From: Ashinkailepas kermadecensis
Lineage: Eukaryota > Arthropoda > Thecostraca > Neolepadidae
NCBI GenBank assembly: GCA_034440615.1
Contig: JAOTOM010004299.1
Span: forward strand, 138,501 to 202,500
Length of the DNA: 64,000 bases
Direction of reading: 5' to 3'
In this document: piece by piece, positions 33,998 through 54,299 of the stretch
How positions within the stretch are numbered: the stretch's first letter is position 1
Layout of the letters: every line of letters starts with the position of its first letter
Translations under genes and position numbers: made by a program
The notes under the pieces: model-generated
What the model was told of the DNA's origin: nothing
What the model saw: only the letters and a program-made list of their open reading frames with translations
Databases searched by the model: none

Positions 33998-34526
33998 CAC
34001 TGGTTGTAACCCTTCTCTAATTGAATTGTGATGTGATGGATTTCTACATTTCGTATGTTAATTGTTCTCTTAATTGCCTCAACTAATCTAATACGGTGAA
34101 AAGACATTGATCAGTGTGTGTTTGGCTCAATTCTGTAACTTACTTTCGTATATCCTGCATCGGGCAAATCTCGAATTTCAAGCCCTAGTTTCGTGGCTTT
34201 CTACCTATTTATATCGACTGGAAATGACTGAAACGACCCAAAATCGATGTCGAAGTTTATTTTAGAGTCATGTTCACGAAAATCGGTGCAGTAGTTACTG
34301 AGATCGTCCATGGGGCATTTTCTATCGTTGTGATTACAGCGCTTCAACGCCATTTGGGAGCAATTTAAAGACATTTGAAGGAAAATATTCATTACGGTTG
34401 TAGGCCAAACCACTACATTAATTAAAATACATCTATTACTGCACCTTTCATCGACATCCACTTCGTAATTACTGAGATCGTGCATCGGGCAAAAAGGGGG
34501 CATTATAGACCCTCCCTCAACATATA
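33998..34526 (-). repeat. right arm of a large inverted repeat
   Basis: Inverted copy of 28085-28683, starting outside with TATAATGCCC...TTTTTGCCCGATG (read on the minus strand) and ending inside at CAACCAGTGGCGTCGCCAC. Confidence 0.85.
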
Positions 34527-34529
34527 GCA

Positions 34530-35640
34530 TACTTTATAACTGTTTTCAGTCGACTTTTATTACCTCTTCTACTAATCTATTGCTTAGAAATTGGATAACA
34601 TTAAATCAATCGATGATGATGGTCGAATATCCAGTGATGAACTAGGCTCGGGCCGGATATTACCACCAGCTACATGTTTGTCTACAAGGCCGTATACAGA
34701 AAATTCCGTGTACCAAAATGGTCTACGAGAATCTACTTCTGCTTCATGTTTGTATTCATGACTTCTTTTTAAAAAGATGTTGAAAATATAAATATAAGTG
34801 AATTCGCTACCCTGGCAGTTTTTCCCTAATCAAAGTAACTTTCATATTACGTTATCAAATTATCGAGGTACTGAAATATTCCAGCGTCATTAAATATTTA
34901 TGCCTGGAAATATTGGTAGCGAATTCTGTCTTCATCAGCATGTTCTATGATAGCTCCTGGCTTGATCAGAGGGAATTGTAGCCTTGGAATTGTCAAGCAT
35001 CCTGAACTCATAATTAACTTTATTTATTTATTTAATTAACCAGGAAGTCTGAACTTTATTTTCTTCAAAATAAAGTATTGCTAATGAATTATCAGCATAT
35101 TAAGCTTACAAACATTCTAATAAATTAATTATTTTACAAAGAACGCACTACAACAGGACGTATGTCTGCTTTTTCATCCTACAAATTCCATTCTTGCTTA
35201 TAAAAATGACAGCGGCTTATGAATCGATGATCGGTAGCAGAAGTAAGTGATATTCGCCACTTGTGCGGATAGTTTGTCGCAAATTCCTCACCGTATATCT
35301 CTGATTTGTTGTAGCAGAGTATATCGAACAACGTGGGGCGTTTCTTCATTTCTATCCGATACTGCCTTGAATACGGCCTTCGGTTTCTACAGCCGTCAAG
35401 AAAGGTAGGTACAACCAAGAAGTCAATGCATCTGCAACACCTCAGGCGCATCGGGCTGTTGTGACTGGTGATACAACTGGATTTTTAAAGGTAAATTTGC
35501 AGTTTGAGGTATGTTCTGATTTCTTGGAATGTCTCTCTAATGCAATGTTTATGAACATACTGAGCATGATGTGACTACCTATTTCCTTTGCAAATTCATA
35601 CTTTTCAGTTAGGAGGCAAAATAATACCCAAAATGGGCTT
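34530..35640. other. no gene seen
   Basis: AT-rich. One 90-codon minus frame at 35179-35451 has no recognisable homology. Confidence 0.55.
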
Positions 35641-35654
35641 GGAGTTTGATAATA

Positions 35655-35816
35655 GGGGACGAGTGGTCTAGGGGTAAGATGCTCGTCTCAATCGAAAGAT
35701 TGTGGGTTCGAATATCACCTGTCGCTACTCTTCGTCCGCGACCAATCGGCGTGAGAGATTGGCGACGCTATATGACTCAACGGTCGACGTGTCGTAAAAC
35801 CAATAACCAACCAACC
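35655..35816 (+). mobile_element. tRNA-derived SINE with 14-bp target duplication
   Basis: The 5' part has RNA polymerase III boxes: A-box-like GAGTGGTCTAGGGG and B-box-like GGGTTCGAAT. The 3' part is the hairpin module (35762-35795) and an ACCAATAACCAACCAACC tail. GGAGTTTGATAATA flanks both ends exactly (35641-35654 and 35817-35830), so both termini are defined. The acceptor-stem halves do not pair, so this is not a tRNA gene. Confidence 0.92.
35762..35816 (+). repeat. hairpin-tail module copy 2 (3' end of the SINE)
   Basis: GCGACGC pairs with GCGTGTCGT-side bases GTGTCGT (with G-U) across TATATGACTCAACGGTC, followed by AAAACCAATAACCAACCAACC. Its end is fixed by the target duplication. Confidence 0.9.
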
Positions 35817-36447
35817 GGAGTTTGATAATATATCATAAAAAGTAGTGTTCAAAAATCAAACAAATTGTATTATTGTCTTAAGAGGTGATTTTTTATTTGT
35901 GAAATTTTTCTTCAGAATACCATGTTTGTGAAGGTGACTAAGATGATGGGACCACTTATTTTCTGTGCAAAAGGATTTTTTTTTAATTCTTAAAGGATAA
36001 AAAAAATTGAAAAATTATTTCTTTGCTTTATGGAGGCAAATGCATGTAAAAACCTGTCTTGTTACCACCTTAACACGTGCCCTGGAGGGCCTCTGAGAAT
36101 TACGCACACTGGAGGGGGGTGGATTCCGCCCCCCCTAAGATCTCGGCTCCTAGTAAAGCTGGAGGAACGAAATTCGCAGGGTGGATGGGCACGGTAGTGA
36201 ACTCTATTGTGTGCAATTTTCGTGACCTTAGGTCAATATCTTCAAGATCAAATGAGGTCAAATTGGCAAAATTTTCCGCTTTTCCATGGCTTGGCTTGTC
36301 ATCGTTATGGATCGCTGTGATTGTGTTTAAATGCTCCAAAATGGGCATCAATGATGTTTTGGACATTACTAATGATGCAATGCAGATGCTAGACCCAACA
36401 TTTGACCTCAGGTCACCTATATAGCACCACTTTATCAGGTCAGTTAC

Positions 36448-36511
36448 CTGTTCCAGTTACCGGAACCGGCCGCCTGCCCGACTGCTCCGTCGGGCAGCTC
36501 GGAGCAATTGG
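36448..36511 (-). CDS. possible upstream exon of the minus-strand gene
   Basis: A 64-bp GC-rich island in AT-rich DNA, bounded by acceptor CTTCTTCACGAAG and donor GGAACAG then GTAACTGACC on the minus strand. One frame reads EANCSELPDGAVGQAAGSGN. Its link to the 7-27 kb gene is only positional. Confidence 0.2.
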
Positions 36512-37045
36512 CTTCGTGAAGAAGAGAGTGAAGTACATGAATAAAGTATGGAAATGCAATGACAAACAGTACAAATGACAACCAGTAGTGCATTTATGGC
36601 AACATTCCAGTTGATCAAGTTTGGTTCCATTAACCTGTCATGAACTTGACCTACTTGACCTTGGTGACCTAACATGACCTTGAAACTATACAGCATATCA
36701 ATATGCATCAAACAAGTTGCTAGTGTTGCCTTGAACACTTCCCTTTTGTTGGTATACTGGAAGCGCATCAGCGCCGATTTGTGCGGTCTGGCGCTATAAC
36801 ATTTTTTACTTCAGCAGCCCCTAAATTGGAAAATTTTTGCACAATTTCCATTTTCTTGCTTTAAACAACACGCCATTCATTTATAAGCAGGTACACCAAA
36901 AATTGCGTATATCGACAGGTAAAATCTGCAGTTACTTGCGAAAACCGGACGGGTGGGTGGATTTCGCCCCCCTCCAGTGCGCGTGTTAAAGCACAATCTT
37001 ACTGAAGTTCACAAAAAAATCACAAAATCTGGTCTTTTTTCTTCA

Positions 37046-37205
37046 AAAGCAGTTAGGTTTGGTTAGGTTAGGTTAGGCTGGGTTAGGTTTCTTTTTTAGT
37101 TTTGATAATTATCAGAAAATACATTGCTCGACATTTTTATAATTTTATTTTTGGGGATTTTTTCCAAAATGTAGGTTAGGCTGGGTTAGGTTAGGTTATG
37201 TCATG
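37046..37205. repeat. TTAGG-like interstitial repeats
   Basis: GGTTAGGTTAGGTTAGG and GGCTGGGTTAGGTT runs. TTAGG is the arthropod telomere unit. Similar runs are at 39393-39420, 39510-39600 and 39680-39700, and in reverse (CCTAACC, TAGCCTAGCC) at 38365-38400 and 38465-38590. Confidence 0.75.
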
Positions 37206-38742
37206 TTGCATTTTTATTTTATTTTTTAAACATTTCTTTTTATGCTGTGTTACCTAACTCAAAGCCACTTTTTGGCATTATTTTGCTCACAACCTGAAAA
37301 GTAAGCATTTTTACTGAAAATAAGTGATATCATCAGGGTGGGAATTAAGGCACTTCTTAAGAGATTTTATCTCTGAAAACATTTTTGTACTCCAGTTCAT
37401 ACTGGATAGGATGGGCTTCACATGTACTCCGACACAAATCCTCACACACTCCATCAATCTCAACCACCAATTGCCGAACCTCAATTTCCTCAAATCTCAA
37501 CCTCAATTGCTGACAACAATGTGCTGACTGCAACTTGCGAAATGATGCGCATGCGCACTGAGTACACTGTTCTCCGGCTTTGGAGCCGCGTCTCGGAAAA
37601 CCTGTGTTCCTGCCACCCTATAGTGGGAAAGTATGACAGTTTTAAGAGACATTCTCCAGAGCCCTGGAGGCCCCCGATCAGAATTGGCTGCGTTAGCGTT
37701 TTCTGTTCCGAAATCTGCCCATCAACCAACCGATGCAAGGTAGTTTTTATATGACGTCATAACCATTAGCAACTTTGAACACATGCTAACAGTGTCATAC
37801 TGCAAACACAAAACCTTGACTGATCCTTTGCTTTGATCACATCCAACTGTGTGGTGTGTGCGGTAGCGAAGCTGCATTTGTATTACATGGGAAATTGGCT
37901 GTGTAGGTAGGTATGCACTCTGAGCTGAGGGTGAAGTGTGAAGTATTTTTGTTTGTTTTTCATATGGCTAGCCTTGTACTGAGACCAAAAGTGAACGGAA
38001 AGCGCATTGCTCCTGTGAGTTATGAGAAACGAAACAGTGCTGATTATTACGAGTCACTGCCGGGCGGTGCCATCCATTGTTCACTTCTTTGTTGTTATGT
38101 TTTTGACATTTCATTTGACCAAAAATGAGAATGATATTACTTATGCATATTATGTAGGTACTGATTTAGGTTTTTCCGGTCGGTTACTGGTAAACAGATT
38201 CCATGCATAAAAAATAATGTCTGAAAATGTACTCCGACTCCCAACCCAAAAAGTAAGTTTCCTACTCTGCTCATCATCTTAGTCACCTTCATAAACATTG
38301 TATTTCAAAGAAAAGTTTTAAAAAAACAACTTTTAAGACAAATGTATCCCCAAAATTATGTAGCATAGCCTAGCCTAGCCTAGCCTTCCATGCAAAAAAA
38401 ATGTATTTGTTTAAAAAAATGAAAATCTCTAAACAAACTTTTAGTTATAAAAAAATCAAGTTAAAAACCTAACCTAAGCTACCTTGAACTAGTTCTGAAG
38501 AAAAAACTTTTTTTTAACCAAGTTCACAAAAGAGAATGTTCTGCCTTAAAACAGAAACCCAGCCTAACATAACTTAACCAAACCTAACTCCTCGGTATGC
38601 TTCATGGAAATGAATGTGTAAAATGTGTGTTGTGGTTACCTTAAACTTCAATAATACCTTTTTATGTTGTTTGTGTGTTGTCATTTTATGTGGATTCCTT
38701 TACTTTGATGTACCTACTGGAGTGGTTGTAGCAAAATGGTGC

Positions 38743-39372
38743 ACAAATTGTGCAGATGTTCTTATCAGCATTCCTCATAATACTGATGAACCCAGTTATT
38801 TTCCCCATTCATTCTGAAAATATGTCCTGGAAATATAGACCTGATCTGGTTTGGTAAGAGATCTCCAGCCTTGGAGATAAGGTAAGTAAGATGATACCTA
38901 GGTAAGCACCTAGCTACCTAATTATTGGTATTCGTATTGAGCTCTTGCCCATCCTGTCCTTTTTACAAAAACAGAAAAGGCATAGGAAGTAAGAGAACAG
39001 TATTATTACAGTCTAAGGTAACCACAAGACAGGCTTTGTATATATTTTACCTTACATCTGCAACAAATTGTGCAGATGTTCTTATCAGCATTCCTCATAA
39101 TACTGATGAACCCAGTTATTTTCCCCATTCATTCTGAAAATATGTCCTGGAAATATAGACCTGATCTGGTTTGGTAAGAGATCTCCAGCCTTGGAGATAA
39201 GGTAAGTAAGATGATACCTAGGTAAGCACCTAGCTACCTAATTATTGGTATTCGTATTGAGCTCTTGCCCATCCTGTCCTTTTTACAAAAACAGAAAAGG
39301 CATAGGAAGTAAGAGAACAGTATTATTACAGTCTAAGGTAACCACAAGACAGGCTTTGTATATATTTTACCT
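38743..39372. repeat. 310-bp direct tandem duplication
   Basis: 38743-39052 and 39063-39372 are practically identical and separated by about 10 bp, so this is recent or an assembly duplication. Part of the unit (TCTGAAAATATGTCCTGGAA to GATCTCCAGCCTTG) recurs diverged at 57206-57275, so the unit includes a dispersed repeat. Confidence 0.95.
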
Positions 39373-39511
39373 CCATGAAGCATACAAAGGGGTTAGGTTT
39401 GGTTAAGTTAGGTTAGTTAAAGTTTTGTTGGAAGTTATAAAATGTTCTTACTTAAACAAACAAAAAATTGAACAAAAATGAGTTTTTCTTCAAAAGCAGT
39501 TCAAGCTAGCC

Positions 39512-39575
39512 TAGGTTAGGTTAGTTATTTGGGCTTTAGGGTGCTTCGACCAGAGTTGATCATTCATGCGCAGCT
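39512..39575 (-). repeat. hairpin-tail module copy 3 (decayed)
   Basis: Minus strand: GCGCATGAATGATCAACTC, then GGTCGAAGCACCCTAAAGCC and CAAATAACTAACC. The stem is partly lost and the tail is well kept. Confidence 0.75.
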
Positions 39576-39699
39576 TAGGTTAGGTTAGGTTAGGTCATTT
39601 TTTTAACGTGAAAATTGTTGAGAAAAAAAATGGTGTTGAAATTTCCATAAAAAAACATATTTTTATTTCATGTATTCAAGGTTAGGCTGGGTTAGGCCA

Positions 39700-41390
39700 A
39701 CTTATGTTACATCATTTTTTCTTGATTTTAAACATTACTTTCTATGCTATGTTACCCAACTCCAAGCCACTTTTTGGGTGTTATTTTTCCTTCCAACTGA
39801 AAAGTATGCATTTACAGAGGAAATAAGTGGTCACATCATGTTCAGCACATTCATAAATATTGCATTTGAAAATGGAATTCCAAGAAATCATAAATTTCCT
39901 TAAACTGCAAACTTACTGTGTCCAGTTGATTCAGTTCTGGGAAAACTGAAAATAACTCATCACTTTGGCAGGGTAGAAAGGAGATGGCTACATGTATGCC
40001 AAGCCTAATGCTTCCAGTAATATCGTTGATAATTATTTTTTTGGCAACCTTTTACCACAAAAAAAATAATGAAATGGCTACACATGTCAAGCCTAATGCT
40101 TTCAGTATCATCCCTGATAAATATTTTTTTTGTGCAGCAGTTTTAGCAAACACCTTAATATACAAACAGGCAATTCTATGGTTATTGTATTTCATTACCA
40201 GTCCACAAAACTTTGGTCCAGGATGGTGTTGATGTGGGCTGATTTAGTTGGTGCAGTCTGTATCAATTTACCCTGCAGGTTTTCTGCTGCAGGCTGCAAC
40301 ATGTTATGCAACCTTGCAAGTACAGTGTAGTGGTAAACAATGAAAGGTAAACATTTCACAGCTTCAAAGCTGAGACAACATTGTAATGATAACAGATACC
40401 TAAAAATTTAGCAAGTGGGCAACAAATGAAAAATTAATGACACAGCACAGACATTGAAATTTTACCTTCACTACAAAAATATGCCACATCGCCACCATTC
40501 TACAGCTGCTGATCGAAATGACTTGCTCTTGCTTTTGCCACAGGAAGAGGGTGCCTGTAGCAACATGTGTGGTAGCCATGGCAACCAGCTTCATATCTTT
40601 TGAGAAAATGATTGTATCAATCAAACTGTGTGCACAGAAACAGAGACAGAGACAGAGAGAAGGATATTGTATCAAATGCACTGGTGGATCCAAAAGACTT
40701 GTGTGAGACCAGTTTTTTTGGGTGGATTCTATTTTTATTCTCATTTGAAGAACTTTTCAGATTTGAACATTTTGTGAGTCAGTTTAAGGCAAAAATTTTT
40801 TTAATGAAATGTTTTTAGGTTTTGAGAAAATGCCATTTTAGTGCAAAAGTTCTGAAGCAAAATCTGCCTGGGGGCATTGCTTTCATGCTCCTTGTCAGGA
40901 AATGAGCAAGAAATTCTACAATGTGCTGCAAAAGTATGATGTGTTAAATTTATGCTTTAAGGTTAATTTTTAGTTTCTTATTTGTTTTTCCAAAGCACTG
41001 TTTATGAACATTTATATGTATCTACTTTTTTGTCATCATTACAGCATGTATCCCTAAATTAGATACCTAAAAAAAGTTGTAACCAAAATTGAGTTGTAAA
41101 AAAAAGTTGGACCAAAAAGTTGGACCAAAAAGTTGGACCAAAATTGAGGTTGTAGAAATTATAGGCTATTTTAAATGACATTATTTCCATAGTGAATTTC
41201 AACATCCCACTGTACTTGTTTGACATACCATACTGAATGGAAGAAAAAAACAATTGTTTTAACACTATCCCACCTTGCAAGCTGTTTCATGGATGTGAAG
41301 ATGAAATGTTAACAAGTAGTCGGAGTCAATAAGGTTTCATTCTGTGACAGGGTGCCCAGTGATCCTGTGCAGCACCCCTGCTGAGATGAG
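39700..41390. other. no gene seen, FEM1B upstream region
   Basis: AT-rich, with a three-copy AAAGTTGGACCAA repeat at 41102-41140. FEM1B promoter and 5' UTR must lie here or further upstream, but no core promoter could be placed. Confidence 0.5.
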
Positions 41391-49907
<8,517 letters not shown>

Positions 49908-50532
49908 CGGCCGCTGACTAGCCTCCAGATGAGTTGACTGCCACGCGATTGAGACTATGCCGATACCGACCTCTGGGTCAAGGTCAGCTGCCGACCTTTG
50001 CGAGGCCAGAGAGGTGTGACCCTTATTGAGGCAGGTATGGCCCCCGCCGTACGTGATACCAGTGAGGCATGCGACGATAAGGCTATATATTTTGGGTGCC
50101 ATGGGTAAATGTGGCAGTCGTATGCATTGTCGTGTGGGCTTGTATTTGGGCGAGCGATTGGGGGTTGTTTCATTTGTGCTGACTGCACGAGTATGTCGCT
50201 GTTATCCTGCTGTTGATTCGACGGACCATTGCATGGTGTGTGACACACATGCCACTTTCTTTCTTGCGTATAACTTCCTCAGTTCAAATCACGGCTGCCA
50301 TGCTACTATTGTTTTCTATTCGATGACACGTGTCATTATTTGTCAGCCACAACATTTCGGTGTTAAAGTAATGGTTTTTCGTTCGGTGTGAGATGTCGAA
50401 ACAAGTACAGTAGTATGTCGAAATTTGCCACGGAAACATGTTCAAGATGTCGTTTATGTCATGTAAGCTGAATTTTGAGCCAGTGCTGTACTTGTGCCAC
50501 TCTTGAGCCAAGAAGTGTTTTCGTTTATTTTT

Positions 50533-50585
50533 GGACGCTATATGGCCAATAAAGTCGATGCGCCCCAAAACTCAAATAACTTATT
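50533..50585 (+). repeat. hairpin-tail module copy 7
   Basis: GGACGCTATATGGCC, then AGTCGATGCGCCCCAAAACT and CAAATAACTTA. The AATAAA of this copy (50548-50553) is in the loop. Confidence 0.8.
50548..50553 (+). terminator. FEM1B: possible FEM1B poly(A) signal AATAAA
   Basis: First AATAAA after the FEM1B stop, 641 bp downstream. It lies inside a dispersed hairpin repeat, so use by FEM1B is unproven. Confidence 0.35.
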
Positions 50586-53500
50586 TTCGTCAATTTAGGG
50601 AGACACGTAATATAGGGATACCTAAATTACCGATGTCTATTCGGTATTCATGAAGGTGGCACAGTCGACAGTATTTCACGAATAATGTATCACTGCAACG
50701 TTTCGTAGCTCGCGATGTAACAATTTCATCAGTTCCCAGTCTAACTGGCAGGTTTTAATGTGAAGATAGGCGGATGGACAGGCATCGCGATAGCACGACT
50801 GCTGGGGTTTGCGTGGTTTTCAGATCATCGTCGCGTGCTCTCCGCTGTTGAGACTACGTTCAGGAGCACGTGTCATGTCGTCACGCAGCCCGGTGTGATG
50901 GCCTTTCCGTGACGTTGCGAACTACCATCGGTGCTGAAGAACCGTGCAGTGAACATCTTACTGGACAATATAATTAGAAAGGACGTGTTTGGGGTCGTCA
51001 CGGTGTTGCACTACCAACGCTTTTGCTTTCGCTGGAAGTTTTCAGCAGCGAACGAGAAATGTATGTTGACGAACTCTTGCATCGATGTGAATACTACAGA
51101 CGTTGATGAAGCCAGATCCAGCAAGAGAAGCAAAAAAGTCGTAATAGGAATATGTTGATACGGTTGTTGTAGAACGTCTTACAATATTATTGTTCCCAAA
51201 GATACATACAATGTCAATCCAGAAACTCGCTTAAAGAGTTGTGAGTGCAACGAGCCGGAAATATGGGCTTTCCACTGCCTTTCAAGTTCGAATGCTTCGA
51301 CGTGTTCATTTTAATTTCAGAATCAGTGGGACAAAGGATTGACTGCGTGCGTTGCAGTCCTCTAGTTAACATGGTACGGGAGGATCTGTCGATCACAATT
51401 GACAATCATATGCTGTTTTGTGTGAGGGAGGGCGCTCAGCCGTCAGCGCAAGTGAAACGGTCCCGAGAGCTTGTGGCAGAGGCCAGTGGCAGCGTGTTAA
51501 ACCCGTCGTATGGCTTACGTCGCTAGCTCAAATGGGATTCGCCTTCTGTCGGGCTGTGTTGTAGATGAATGCGAACGATGTCAGGCCTGTGATGACGCGT
51601 GTTGTGCTTACGTGTGGGGTGTGAATAACGGTGCTGTCAGGTGGTAATATTGGAGACGAGAGTGTGTCGCGCGATGCGGGTGTTGCTCCTCACCGATCAC
51701 CCCAGCCATTCCCAGTGACACGGACTGTCGGAGTGTTCGCCTGCCCGGCCTTGCCGTGACCCAGGTCCATATGGTCAGAGCAGTCCGAGCTTTCCATACA
51801 ATGGTGGCTCCAGTGAAGTAATGACACCGTTACTGCATGTCATGGACAATGATATTACCACCCTTCCTGACGAATACATCGACGTGAAGATATTTTGCCA
51901 ATCATCTTCCTTCCGTATGCGTCGCTCGGAGCAAGGATTGGCCGGAAGAGCCATTAATCACCAGCAATAGCCTTGGCACTGGCAACCACGGGTGTAACAA
52001 CTGTAACATCTGTGGTTACATGAATCTCGATATTATGGAAAGTGGTGCTTTTCGTATTCTCCCCATTAAAACAATGTCTAAATCAGTATGTTTGAACCAA
52101 GCCCATCTGCAATATTAAGGACATCGTTGCACCCGTAACAACAGCTAGTAGTTATCTTTATTCTACTAGCATTGACTGCTAACAGCCAGCGGGCCGACGG
52201 CGTTATTAATCATTGGACTCGAACTGCATAAGGTTTTTCATCCGAATAGAGAGAACAGCCTGAAGAGCTCGTTAAACGCACTGGTGGACCTCTGAAAGTG
52301 GCTCGCGCTGGTGCGTGGAGGGGGAGCATACTTTTCCTCTTCTTGTATCTGGGTCTATTCTGCGAAGTTGGGCGAAGTTTGGAAGTGTTAACCGGGGTGA
52401 TAGAAATGCACATCTTGAAGATGCAATGCCCCGGTTCACGTCAGTCCTGTTCAAATTAGAACAGGCACATGCTTCGTATAATTAACTTTCATACACCATA
52501 GTAGATGTGATTTGGTTGTGTCAATTAAGCTTAACCCTCCCCATTCCGTCAATTAAGCTTAGCCAGTCTTTGGGGGTCATTTTACACACCCCTAAGGCTT
52601 TTCGCAGATGGTGACAAAACGGTGCGCGGCAGCACACCGAAATATGGCATACGTTTTTCCCACACAAATTGGGCATGTGTGAAAATTGTGAGGTCAGATC
52701 ATTTACGGTCAACGAGTTAGCTAACCGGCAGCACAGCGGTTTGCGTATTTCTATCTCGCGCCTGAATTATTTTCATTGAAAGCACCTTTTTTTTCGTTAG
52801 TCGGGGCTGGCAGATGACAATGCTGCGTAGCCTGATGTGGGTAGGTATGTGGCATTGGTATTTCGAATAATTATACTATGTGTAATGTTTCTTTTTATGA
52901 AAGGAGTTGGCGGCCTCATCATGGCGCACTCATCCGTAGGTATGTTCCGATTTGTCCAGTATGTCTAAATTCAGTAATTTGTGTGGAAAGCGACAGGAAA
53001 AAAATACGTTCAGATTGGTATCTGCTCGTGACGTCTTCCGTGGTTCTGTTGGTATCAGTGCACCCAAGAAATAAACGCGTGATCGTAAAGCAACCTGACA
53101 TGAATGACCTTCAATTACTGTTTACATGTTTTGTTTAATGGTGCTGAGCAGCACACAGGCCCAGAATCGCGCAAAACAATTGCATACAAGTCCGATATAT
53201 ACCAGTCGACGTTTGTATTCCTGTATCTTCGACGACAACATTAGAGTTCTATTTGCATCTAACGCAAGAAAAATGAGACTGCATTCGAATGCACTGGTTT
53301 GGACCACCGTTTGGCATATCAGACGAGCCACTGGAAGGAAGCAGATAAGTGACTGTGTACAGAAGCGAACGCAGGTGTTCCTCTGAAAGGTCAGAGTGGT
53401 CGAGTCATTCTGCCTGAGGCTGACCGCAGTATGTCCCTGAGGACCATGCCTGCCGGGCGTGGTGATGTACCCAGGCAGATGGGTACTCTGAGGCTTATAC

Positions 53501-53878
53501 CTTCGTTCAGACGTTCAGACACCTCCATTTTGGTATGGACATTCGTGTGTTGACTCAGTGAGGTGAAGCTTCGTTTTCCCTCGATGAACCAGACTGCGCC
53601 TACTTCGAGTCGATGCGGTGCTACAGCGGTGCTACGTCGGCTAGCTGGCCCACATTAGTACCGCGCATGTGGTGGTACCCATAATCCGGTGTAATTGTTA
53701 CGCTGATCCGGGGAATGGCGCGCTGGCATCAAGGAATTACAGAGATCTCGGGCGAATCTGAGGGATAATAAAACGGGCGTAATGTCGCTTGGTTAAAGAC
53801 TGACAAAGCCACTTAATGGTCGCGTGAACAGCATTGCTATATGTTGTTTCCCACGCTGAGGACGAAACTTTGGTGAAA

Positions 53879-53883
53879 AAAAC

Positions 53884-53912
<29 letters not shown>
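53879..53912. repeat. poly(A) run
   Basis: About 32 near-uninterrupted A. It could be a retroposon tail, but no source sequence is recognised next to it. Confidence 0.95.
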
Positions 53913-53914
<2 letters not shown>

Positions 53915-54084
53915 ATAGAACGGGTGACTCGTGATTAACACGAACAGAGGATACCATTCATGGGTGTAATTTTGGTACATTTTGGGTGCCTTCCCAATTT
54001 TGACTTGACCCCAGGTGCGGCGGAATGGGGGCAAGTGGCTTGTGCCCACCAAAATTACAATGGGACCTGGCACCCCTGGTCAAT

Positions 54085-54215
54085 GAGCCTACATTGGGAA
54101 GGCTCCCTGAGTCTATAGGAGACCCTCTTGGCTTATTGGGTGCCCAGGGGCCTACATGCCTCCTGTAGGCCCTCCTGGGATTACAGGGTGTCCCCTGGGA
54201 TTACAGGAAGCATCA
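54085..54215. repeat. short degenerate minisatellite
   Basis: Repeats of GGGA(T/A)TACAGG...CCC(C/T)TGG type, about 22-28 bp each. Confidence 0.6.
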
Positions 54216-54218
54216 CAT

Positions 54219-54278
54219 GGGCGCGAATGTTCAAAGACTGTTTGAAGCGCCCTAAAGCCAATTTAATTAACTAACAAC
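54219..54278 (+). repeat. hairpin-tail module copy 8
   Basis: GGGCGC (54219-54224) pairs with GCGCCC (54247-54252), then TAAAGCCAATTTAATTAACT. Confidence 0.83.
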
Positions 54279-54299
54279 AGGAGTCATCACGGGGACGAC

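Larger units (their letters stand above)
28668..34003. mobile_element. candidate 5.3-kb TIR element carrying minisatellites
   Basis: The left end (ATGGCGTCGCCAC at 28669) and right end (reverse complement GTGGCGTCGCCAC-type, 33988-34003) face each other as short terminal inverted repeats, each followed inward by a G-run. TTGTAACC abuts both outer ends (28660-28667 and 34004-34011), like an 8-bp target duplication. No transposase is visible. The flanking DNA is itself inverted-repeated, so these ends may instead be internal to a bigger element. Confidence 0.45.
49908..53878. other. FEM1B 3' flank, no further gene seen
   Basis: The first several hundred bases are probably FEM1B 3' UTR. The remainder has only short frames of unlike composition on both strands. 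Confidence 0.5.

Noticed and set aside
35655..35730. Functional tRNA gene
   Set aside because: A and B boxes are present but the acceptor stem does not pair, and the sequence is part of a SINE with target duplications.
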